Shown here in pieces: positions 1-5,600 of a DNA stretch of 10,247 nucleotides (the first letter of the stretch is position 1; every line of letters begins with the position of its first letter). The position numbers were made by a program, and so were the translations under genes. Below the pieces are notes generated by a model that saw nothing but the letters and a program-made list of their open reading frames with translations, was not told the origin of the DNA and did not search any database. The stretch is from the NCBI GenBank assembly GCA_046086225.1, contig JBJSXF010000117.1, positions 1 to 10,247 on the forward strand, written 5' to 3'. The DNA is from JBJSXF01 sp046086225 (GTDB taxonomy: Bacteria > Actinomycetota > Acidimicrobiia > IMCC26256 > PALSA-610).

Positions 1-330
1 GACCCGGTGATGGTGCTCACCGGTCCGATTCCGGCTACCAAGAAGGTGCTCGAGCGCTCGGGTCTCTCGATGGGCGACATCGATCTCGTCGAAATCAACG
101 AGGCGTTCGCCCCGGTCGTGCTCTCGTGGGCGAAGGAGCACAACCCCGACATGGAGAAGGTCAACCCGAACGGCGGGGCGATCGCCCTCGGCCACCCGCT
201 CGGCGCCTCGGGGGCCCGGCTCATGGCGACGCTGCTCAACGAGCTCGAGCGCACCGGCGGCCGTTACGGCCTCCAGACGATGTGCGAGGGTGGCGGCATG
301 GCCAACGCCACCATCATCGAGCGGCTCTGA
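1..330 (+). CDS. Thiolase (acetyl-CoA C-acetyltransferase family), C-terminal part
   Basis: This is the C-terminal 109 residues of a thiolase, cut by the left window edge, ending at a TGA at 328-330. Seen: the three C-terminal thiolase signatures are in order. They are NEAF at bases 97-108 (EINEAFA), the glycine-rich GHPLGASGAR block from base 190 with its catalytic His (193-195), and CEGGG with the second catalytic Cys (283-285). Known: thiolases interconvert two acyl-CoAs and a 3-ketoacyl-CoA by a two-cysteine Claisen mechanism. The nucleophilic Cys of the N-terminal half lies outside the window. Whether it is degradative (beta-oxidation or steroid side chain) or biosynthetic cannot be decided from this fragment. 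The next gene begins 19 bp downstream on the same strand, so the two may be co-transcribed. Confidence 0.95.
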   Translation, partial: DPVMVLTGPIPATKKVLERSGLSMGDIDLVEINEAFAPVVLSWAKEHNPDMEKVNPNGGAIALGHPLGASGARLMATLLNELERTGGRYGLQTMCEGGGMANATIIERL

Positions 331-349
331 TCCCGAAGCCGGGAGCGTC

Positions 350-622
350 GTGCTCGACCTCCTCTGGCTGGCGCTGCGCCTGGCCATCGCCGTTGCGGCG
401 GCGGTGGTCATCTACGTCGTCGGCGCCCGGATGGTGCACAACTTCCTGACGTCCGAGCCGCCGCCCGAGCCGTCGGAGCAGCCGCTCGTCGACGTCGACT
501 ACCGGTACCAGTGCATCGTGTGCGGGGCCCAGGCGGTGCTGTACGCAGCCCCCGAGGGTGAGGTTCCCGAGGCCCCGCGGCACTGCCGGGAGCCGATGGT
601 GCTGGTGAGCCCGGTCGAGTGA
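350..622 (+). CDS. Small membrane-anchored protein with zinc-ribbon-like cysteines
   Basis: A 90-residue protein of unrecognised function. I chose the GTG at 350 because GGGAG (341-345) lies four bases upstream as a Shine-Dalgarno sequence. It also puts a hydrophobic segment (about residues 4-26) at the N terminus; the in-frame ATG at 290 would overlap the thiolase gene by 41 bp. A Pro/Glu-rich linker (about 36-47) leads to a small domain beginning YRYQCIVCG (C55, C58) and ending RHCREPM (H78, C79). CxxC followed by a spaced HC pair could bind one zinc ion and resembles FmdB-like or rubredoxin-like ribbons; zinc binding is inferred. The single transmembrane helix with a short N-terminal side suggests the ribbon is cytoplasmic or peripheral, but orientation is not certain. 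It follows the thiolase gene by 19 bp. Confidence 0.7.
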   Translation: MLDLLWLALRLAIAVAAAVVIYVVGARMVHNFLTSEPPPEPSEQPLVDVDYRYQCIVCGAQAVLYAAPEGEVPEAPRHCREPMVLVSPVE

Positions 623-626
623 TCCG

Positions 627-659
627 TTATCCACAGGTTGTGGATGAACCTGTGGGGAA
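627..659. promoter_or_regulatory. Cluster of three DnaA-box-like 9-mers
   Basis: Three 9-mers start at 627, 639 and 651, an exact 12-bp spacing. The first is TTATCCACA on the plus strand (627-635), a perfect match to the TTATNCACA DnaA-box consensus. The others are TCATCCACA (639-647) and TTCCCCACA (651-659) on the minus strand, each one or two mismatches away. They fill the gap between convergent genes. The locus is near oriC in mycobacteria, so DnaA binding is plausible. The same bases also form an inverted repeat, which is the competing explanation. Confidence 0.45.
631..655. repeat. 9-bp perfect inverted repeat in a convergent gap
   Basis: CCACAGGTT (631-639) and AACCTGTGG (647-655) are perfect reverse complements separated by seven bases. 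The element lies between the end of the zinc-ribbon gene (622) and the end of crgA (687), where a bidirectional terminator would be expected. There is no T-tract on either side. The stem is mostly made of the DnaA-box-like sequences, so its role as an RNA hairpin is uncertain. Confidence 0.5.
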
Positions 660-686
660 TCACACCGATGGGATTCCCGAACCGGG

Positions 687-920
687 TCAGCGATAGTTGG
701 TGGCCACCACGAACCCGCCGCTGATCAGGGCGATGCCGAGCAGCAGGTAGCGGTTCTCGGTCTGGTCGCCGGGCAGCACGTTCAGATAGTTGAGCACTAT
801 GACGAGCAGGCCGACGGCGAGCAGCGTGGCCATCGCCACCGGAACCCAGAGCTTGCTCGGCTCGAGATTCTTGGGCGGCGGGGGTGTGTAACGGGAGCGC
901 TTCGATTTCGACTGGGGCAC
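687..920 (-). CDS. crgA: Cell division protein CrgA
   Basis: A 77-residue inner-membrane protein. A basic, proline-rich cytoplasmic N terminus (SKSKRSRYTPPPPK, residues 4-17) is followed by a PSKLW segment at 21-25. Two transmembrane helices follow at about 26-45 and 57-73, joined by a short loop; this is the architecture of CrgA. Known: CrgA is an actinobacterial divisome component that interacts with FtsZ, FtsQ, FtsI and wall synthases and regulates septation. The GTG at 920 is chosen because the upstream frame, although open, runs antisense through trpG, and because residues from here match the family. The mycobacterial protein is somewhat longer (93 residues). There is no Shine-Dalgarno sequence, and a -10 hexamer ends six bases before the start, so the mRNA is probably leaderless. 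It is divergent from trpG by 27 bp. Confidence 0.9.
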   Translation of the reverse strand: MPQSKSKRSRYTPPPPKNLEPSKLWVPVAMATLLAVGLLVIVLNYLNVLPGDQTENRYLLLGIALISGGFVVATNYR

Positions 921-926
921 GGGACC

Positions 927-954
927 AGCGTACGCGACACTGGCGCCGTGCCCA
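927..954 (-). promoter_or_regulatory. Candidate leaderless promoter of crgA
   Basis: Reading the minus strand, TTGGGC (954-949) and TACGCT (932-927) are separated by 16 bases and fit -35 and TANNNT -10 elements. The expected transcription start falls on or next to the crgA GTG at 920, which would make the mRNA leaderless. The -35 lies inside the first codons of trpG, so the two divergent promoters would overlap. This is from pattern alone. Confidence 0.4.
936..941 (+). promoter_or_regulatory. Weak candidate -10 element of trpG
   Basis: GACACT (936-941) keeps the two most important bases of a -10 hexamer, A at position 2 and T at position 6. It ends six bases before the trpG GTG at 948, so transcription would start at the start codon. 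No convincing -35 is found at normal spacing, and no Shine-Dalgarno sequence precedes the gene. Confidence 0.25.
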
Positions 955-1544
955 AGGTGCTCGTGATCGACAACTACGACTCGTTCGTCTACAACCTCGT
1001 CCAGTACCTGGGGGAGCTCGGGGCCGAGCCCGTCGTGCACCGCCACGACGCCGTCACCCTGGAGGAGATGCGGGCGCTGCGGCCCGACGCCGTGCTGGTG
1101 TCGCCCGGCCCCGGTCGCCCCGAGGATGCGGGTGGGTCCAACGACGCCATCCGGGCCTTCGGCGAGGCGGGCACCCCGGTCTTCGGCGTGTGCCTCGGCC
1201 TCCAGTGCATCGGGCAGCTCTACGGCGGCACGGTGGTGCGGGCCCCGCACGTGATGCACGGCAAGACCTCGGAGATCACCCACGACGGCACCGGGGTGTT
1301 CCGGGGCCTCCCGAGCCCGTTCACCGCGACGCGGTACCACTCGCTCGTGGTCGAGCGATCGAGCATCCCGGCGACGCTCGAGATCACCGCCGAGTCCGAC
1401 GACGGTCTCGTCATGGGTCTCCGCCACCGAGAGTTCCCGATCGAGGGCGTGCAGTTCCACCCCGAGTCGATCCTCACCGACGCCGGGCACGACCTCCTGG
1501 CGAACTTCCTGGCGACCGCGGGAGGTGCGCCCGCCCGCGGGTGA
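948..1544 (+). CDS. trpG: Glutamine amidotransferase, component II of anthranilate/aminodeoxychorismate synthase
   Basis: A 198-residue class I (triad) glutamine amidotransferase of normal length for TrpG/PabA. Seen: the N-terminal IDNYDSFVYNLVQYLGELG block (7-25), the oxyanion-region SPGPGRPED (52-60), the nucleophile elbow GVCLGLQ with Cys82, the conserved YHSLVVE (130-136), and QFHPES with His171 and Glu173 completing the triad. Known: it hydrolyses glutamine and passes ammonia to TrpE to make anthranilate, or to PabB to make aminodeoxychorismate for folate. No trpE or pabB is in the window, so the two roles cannot be separated and the protein may serve both. In mycobacteria this gene likewise sits between crgA and pknB. 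Its last 71 bp overlap the 3' end of mutY on the other strand. Confidence 0.93.
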   Translation: MPKVLVIDNYDSFVYNLVQYLGELGAEPVVHRHDAVTLEEMRALRPDAVLVSPGPGRPEDAGGSNDAIRAFGEAGTPVFGVCLGLQCIGQLYGGTVVRAPHVMHGKTSEITHDGTGVFRGLPSPFTATRYHSLVVERSSIPATLEITAESDDGLVMGLRHREFPIEGVQFHPESILTDAGHDLLANFLATAGGAPARG

Positions 1545-2286
1545 CCTCGGCGAGGCCGTCGTCGAGGAGCGACGCGAGCGCTTCGCCGTCGAGCTCGGCC
1601 GTGGGCACCGCGCCGGCGCGGAGCCGAGCCAGCACGATGCCGCGCCGCTGACGGAACGATCCCTCGTAGCGGGCCTGACGGTGACGGGTCTCCTCGGCGA
1701 GCGGACCTCGCGTCGCGCAACGGTCGGCGATCGGGCACCGGGCGCACTGCGGGTTGCGAGCAGTGCAGACGAGCGCACCGAGATCCATGAGGGCGAGCAG
1801 GCGGTCGCGGCCGCGCAAACCGACGACGAGCGCGGTGGCCTCGACCTCGGCCTCGCGATCGGTGAGCCGCCGCCCGACGCTGCGCTCGCACACCCGACGG
1901 ATGTTCACCTCGATGCCGATCGCATCGGTGTCGTCAGCCAGCGCACCGACCGCGGCGGCGGTGTAGCGCCCGACGCCGGCGAGGGTGGTGAGGTCTTCGG
2001 GCCAGCCCTCGCGGTCGATCCGGTCCGCGGCTTCCCAGAGCCAGCGGGCGCGCCGCGGGTAGCCGAGTCGGCCCCAGGCCTCGATCACCGCACCGGGTCC
2101 GGCGGCCCGAGCGGCCCCCGGGGTCGGGAAGCGCTCGAGGAACGCGCCGTACGCGGGGAGTACTCGGGACACCTGGGTCTGGTGGAGCAACACTTCGGAG
2201 ACGAGGATCGCCCAACGGTCGCGCGTGGCGCGCCAGGGGAGGTCGTGGCGTCCGTGCTCCCGGTACCAGGACCGGAGCCGGGTCAC
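1474..2286 (-). CDS. mutY: A/G-specific adenine glycosylase MutY (short form)
   Basis: A 270-residue HhH-GPD glycosylase that removes adenine mispaired with 8-oxoguanine. Seen: DLPWR (15-19), SEVLLHQTQV (30-39) with the catalytic Glu31, helix-hairpin-helix LAGVGRYTA (102-110) including Tyr109, and a C-x6-C-x2-C-x5-C [4Fe-4S] motif (Cys174, 181, 184, 190). LHQTQV and Tyr109 favour MutY over endonuclease III. Oddity: the usual catalytic Asp in the LDxNVxRV motif is Glu126 here (IEVNIRRV). The C-terminal 8-oxoG-recognition NUDIX-like domain of E. coli MutY (350 aa) is absent. A short ARYEGSFRQRRG tail of the kind seen in actinobacterial MutY remains. The GTG start overlaps the pknB stop as GTGA, implying translational coupling. 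The 3' end lies antisense to the trpG 3' end. Confidence 0.9.
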   Translation of the reverse strand: MTRLRSWYREHGRHDLPWRATRDRWAILVSEVLLHQTQVSRVLPAYGAFLERFPTPGAARAAGPGAVIEAWGRLGYPRRARWLWEAADRIDREGWPEDLTTLAGVGRYTAAAVGALADDTDAIGIEVNIRRVCERSVGRRLTDREAEVEATALVVGLRGRDRLLALMDLGALVCTARNPQCARCPIADRCATRGPLAEETRHRQARYEGSFRQRRGIVLARLRAGAVPTAELDGEALASLLDDGLAEVTRGRAHLPRSPGSSPGGRARRR

Positions 2287-4043
2287 GCCGTCGTCGGTGG
2301 GGTGGCGCCCGTGGTCGTCGTCGCCGGCGGGGCCGTGGTGGTCGGTGCCGGGGCCGTCGTCGTGGTCGTCGGCGTGGGTCCGCTCGATACGTAGACCCGC
2401 ACCGGATCCGACTTCGGGATCTCGGTTCCGGTCGACGGTTCGGTGCGGATCACCGTGCCCGGCGGCACCGTTTCGTTCGGCTCACGGATGATGCGCACCT
2501 CGGTGAAGCCGTCGCCGCTCAGCTGCTGGACGGCGTCGTTCTCGGTGCGGCCGACGACGTCGGGCACCGGACCGGGGGCCGGGCCGGTCGAGGCCACGAG
2601 GGTGACGGTGGAGCCGTAGGGCGCTTGTGTCCCCCCCGGGGGGTTCGCCGAGATCACGGTGTCGACGGGCGCGGTCTCGCTCGCGCGTTCCTCGACGTTG
2701 ACGACGAAGCCCGCTCCCCGGAGCCGGTCGACTGCCTCCTGCACGGGGCTGCCGACGAGGCCGGTGGGCACGGCCACCCGCTCGCGGCCCGAGCTCACGA
2801 CGATGGTGACCGTGGTCTTCTCCCGGACGCTCTTGCCGGCGGCGGGTGACTGGTCGAGCACGATGTCGACGGGCTGGGACGAGATGACCCGCTGGACCTC
2901 GGGTATGAGGCCCGCGTCGCGCAGCGCGGCCTGGGCCGGACCGATCTTCTTCCCGACGACGTCGGGCACGTCGACCTGGCTCGAGCTCGCGAGCGAGTTG
3001 GTGAGGAGCAGGATGCTGCCGATCACCACGACGAGCCCGCCGAGCACGAGCAGGGCCCGGGTCTGGGAGCTCATCCGGCGGCGTGGGGGCGCGGCCCCCG
3101 GGCTGCCGACACCCGGGGTCGGAGGGATCGCCATGGTGGCCGCGTGGGCGGTATCGGCTGTGCCCACGGCGGTGCCGGTGGTGGCGACCACGGCGGTGAC
3201 CGGCGCCGCGGCGAGCGGTCGACCCCGACGGAAGAGCAAGAGGTCGGAGCGCATGTCGGTGGCCGAGCGGTAGCGGTGGGCCGGGTCCTTCGCCATCGCG
3301 GTGAGGATGATCTGTTCGAACGCGGCGGGCACCAGCGCGTTGCGCAGCGACGGCGGCTCCGGGGTCTCGCGCACGTGCTTGAAGGCGACGGCGACCGGTG
3401 TGTCCCCCGTGAACGGCGGTGCGCCGGTGACCATCTCGTAGCAGACCACGCCGAGCGCGTAGACGTCGCTGCGGCCGTCGACCGGGAGCCCCTGGGCCTG
3501 TTCGGGCGAGAAGTAGGTGGCGGTTCCCATCACCGACCCGGTCTGGGTGAGCCCGTCGGCGGTGCCGGCCCGCGCGATGCCGAAGTCGGTGACCTTCACG
3601 GTGCCCGTCCGGGTCATGAGCACGTTGCCCGGCTTCACGTCACGGTGCACGACGCCGTGCTCGTGGGCGAAGGCCAGCGCAGCGGCGATCTCGGCCGCGA
3701 TCTCGGAAGCCTGCTCGGCGCCGAGCGGACCCTCGGTGCGGATCACCTCGCGCAGCGGACGACCCTCGACGTACTCCATCACGATGAAGTAGTTGCCGTC
3801 CTCCTGACCCCAGTCGTAGATCGCGACGATGTTGGGGTGCGAGAGATTGGCCGCGGCCTGGGCCTCGCGACGAAACCGCTCGACGAACGACGGCTCGCGG
3901 GCATACTCCGGGAAGAGCACCTTCACCGCGACCGGCCGGTCGAGCAGACGGTCGTGGCCGAGGTAGACGGTCGCCATGCCGCCCTGGGCCAGCTCGCGGC
4001 GCAGCTCGTAGCGGTCGGAGAGCACCTTCCCGGTCAGGCTCAT
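2283..4043 (-). CDS. pknB: PASTA-domain serine/threonine protein kinase PknB
   Basis: A 586-residue membrane kinase. The cytoplasmic catalytic domain (about 11-275) shows a glycine-rich loop AQGGMATVY (19-27), Lys41 in VAVK, the alpha-C Glu60, catalytic loop HRDVKPGN (133-140, Asp135), DFG (153-155) and an activation loop with TQT (166-168) matching the autophosphorylated threonines of mycobacterial PknB. A Thr/Ala/Pro-rich juxtamembrane linker (about 277-328), a transmembrane helix (about 329-347) and three extracellular PASTA domains (about 356-420, 421-488, 489-556) follow; M. tuberculosis PknB has four. A Thr/Pro low-complexity tail ends the protein. Known: it couples wall-precursor sensing to growth and division. 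The ATG is preceded by AGGGTGA, which includes the last bases of the pbpA stop codon 12 bp upstream. The first loop glycine is Ala19. Confidence 0.96.
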   Translation of the reverse strand: MSLTGKVLSDRYELRRELAQGGMATVYLGHDRLLDRPVAVKVLFPEYAREPSFVERFRREAQAAANLSHPNIVAIYDWGQEDGNYFIVMEYVEGRPLREVIRTEGPLGAEQASEIAAEIAAALAFAHEHGVVHRDVKPGNVLMTRTGTVKVTDFGIARAGTADGLTQTGSVMGTATYFSPEQAQGLPVDGRSDVYALGVVCYEMVTGAPPFTGDTPVAVAFKHVRETPEPPSLRNALVPAAFEQIILTAMAKDPAHRYRSATDMRSDLLLFRRGRPLAAAPVTAVVATTGTAVGTADTAHAATMAIPPTPGVGSPGAAPPRRRMSSQTRALLVLGGLVVVIGSILLLTNSLASSSQVDVPDVVGKKIGPAQAALRDAGLIPEVQRVISSQPVDIVLDQSPAAGKSVREKTTVTIVVSSGRERVAVPTGLVGSPVQEAVDRLRGAGFVVNVEERASETAPVDTVISANPPGGTQAPYGSTVTLVASTGPAPGPVPDVVGRTENDAVQQLSGDGFTEVRIIREPNETVPPGTVIRTEPSTGTEIPKSDPVRVYVSSGPTPTTTTTAPAPTTTAPPATTTTGATPPTTA

Positions 4044-4055
4044 GGTGCGTTCACC

Positions 4056-5600
4056 CTAGTTGCCGATTGACGGATCGGACGGGCGATCGGCGCCGCAGGA
4101 CGGTTCCGGCGGCGGTGAGGCGAGCAGGCCGGCGAGCACGTCACGGGCGATCGGCGCAGCGATCCGTCCACCGGTCGCGCCGTCGGGCGCGTCGGCGCCG
4201 CCGCCGTTCTCGACGAGCACCGCAACGGCGTACCGGGGTGCCTCGGCCGGGGCGAACGCGATGAACCAGGCGTGGGGTCGGGCCCCGGGTGCGGTCTCGG
4301 CGGTGCCGGTCTTCCCGGCGACGGCGACGCCGGGAATGCGGGCCGCGGTGCCGGTGCCGCGCGGATCCTCGATGACGCCGCGCATGAACCGCGTGACCTC
4401 CGCGGCGACGGTCGGGTTCGTGGCCCGTCGGTACGCGCTCGGTCCGGTTCGGCTCACGACCCGGTCGGTCGGGTCCTTCACGCACGCCACGAACCGTGGG
4501 TCCATGAGCAGACCGCCGTTCGCGATTCCGGCGGCGACCATGGCCATGGCGAGTGGAGTGACCGCCACTTGGTTCTGACCGATGGCGTCCTGCATGAACC
4601 CGGCTTGGTTGCGCCGGAAGGTGCCGGGCGCCGGGCCGGTGCTCCGGGCGATGGCCGGATCGATGCCGGTGGCGCCCCCGCTCGGCGGCGGGTCGACCGC
4701 GACCCCGAACGGCCGGATGCCGGTGGCGAGGGCGTTGCCGAGGTCGAAGCCGACCTGCCCGTAGGTCGTGTTGCACGAGCGGATGAACGACACCTCGAGT
4801 GTGCCGCCGCAGATCTCGTCGTCGAAGTTGCGGAGCAGCTGTCCGTCGGTCTGGGGCAGCGGGATGGCGCGCACGAACGGGTACTTGCGCGTGAGCGAGG
4901 CCCCGCCTTCGATCGCGACCGCGGCGGTCACGGTCTTGAACGTCGAACCGGGCGGGTAGCGCTCGGCCCAGGGCTTGGGGAGGAGGGGGTTGCCCGGTTC
5001 GGCGAGGAGCAGCCGTCGGGCCGCACCGACCTCGGTGCTGTCGTGGCCGGTGAGCAGGTTCGGGTCGTAGGTCGGATTGGAGTACGCGGCGAGGACGCCG
5101 CCCCCGACCACGTCGAGCACGACGACGCTGCCCCGGCGACCGGCCAGGCCGTCGGCGGCGAGGCGCTGGGCCCGGGTCGAGAGGGTGAGCACGACGGTGC
5201 CGACCGGAGCCCGCCCCGAGAGCGCGTCGGTGAGGTTCTCGGCCTGCAGCGAGAACGTACGGCCGGCGAGGGCATCGGAGTAGGTGCGCTCGACGCCGGT
5301 CTCCCCGAAGTTGATCGACTGGTAGCCGACGACCTGGGCGAAGAGCAAGGCGGTTCCCGGCGGGTAGATGCGCCGGTACCGGTAGACGTCGTCGGTCCGC
5401 ACCGAGCGGGCGAGGAGGTCGCCTTCGCGACTCACGATGGGGCCGCGGTCGCGTGCCACGTTGCGGAGGAACGGCCGGGGGTTCCGCGGGTCGTCGGCGA
5501 GGCTGCGGCTACGGGCGACCTGGAGGTAGGCGAGCTGGCCGGCGAGGACGAGGAAGCACGCGACGAGGGCGAGGCCGACCCGCCGGATTCCCGGGTTCAC
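4056..5600 (-). CDS. pbpA: Class B penicillin-binding protein PbpA (peptidoglycan transpeptidase)
   Basis: A 514-residue monofunctional transpeptidase that cross-links peptidoglycan on the outer face of the membrane. One transmembrane anchor lies at about 7-27. An N-terminal interaction domain (about 28-140) contains the conserved RGPI (52-55). The transpeptidase domain (about 155-495) carries all three active-site motifs: STFK (219-222, nucleophile Ser219), SCN (275-277) and KTGT (430-433). The length is close to mycobacterial PbpA (491). I start at GTG 5600 because it overlaps the rodA stop as GTGA and puts the membrane anchor at the N terminus; the frame stays open upstream only as antisense-like sequence within rodA. 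Its partner is RodA, encoded immediately upstream. pknB follows after 12 bp, so synthesis and signalling genes are co-expressed. Confidence 0.95.
   Translation of the reverse strand: MNPGIRRVGLALVACFLVLAGQLAYLQVARSRSLADDPRNPRPFLRNVARDRGPIVSREGDLLARSVRTDDVYRYRRIYPPGTALLFAQVVGYQSINFGETGVERTYSDALAGRTFSLQAENLTDALSGRAPVGTVVLTLSTRAQRLAADGLAGRRGSVVVLDVVGGGVLAAYSNPTYDPNLLTGHDSTEVGAARRLLLAEPGNPLLPKPWAERYPPGSTFKTVTAAVAIEGGASLTRKYPFVRAIPLPQTDGQLLRNFDDEICGGTLEVSFIRSCNTTYGQVGFDLGNALATGIRPFGVAVDPPPSGGATGIDPAIARSTGPAPGTFRRNQAGFMQDAIGQNQVAVTPLAMAMVAAGIANGGLLMDPRFVACVKDPTDRVVSRTGPSAYRRATNPTVAAEVTRFMRGVIEDPRGTGTAARIPGVAVAGKTGTAETAPGARPHAWFIAFAPAEAPRYAVAVLVENGGGADAPDGATGGRIAAPIARDVLAGLLASPPPEPSCGADRPSDPSIGN

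Noticed and set aside
921..1778. Upstream extension of the crgA frame through trpG
   Set aside because: The frame is open only because of GC bias. CrgA similarity begins at the GTG at 920, and trpG is clearly coding on the other strand.
1525..2394. Plus-strand open frame opposite mutY and the end of pknB
   Set aside because: No recognisable motif. The minus-strand MutY with its Fe-S and HhH motifs explains the same bases.
2283..2395. G-rich repetitive DNA as a possible G-quadruplex or regulatory repeat
   Set aside because: The GT-rich repeats are explained by Thr codons (ACC/ACG/ACT) of the PknB tail read on the other strand.
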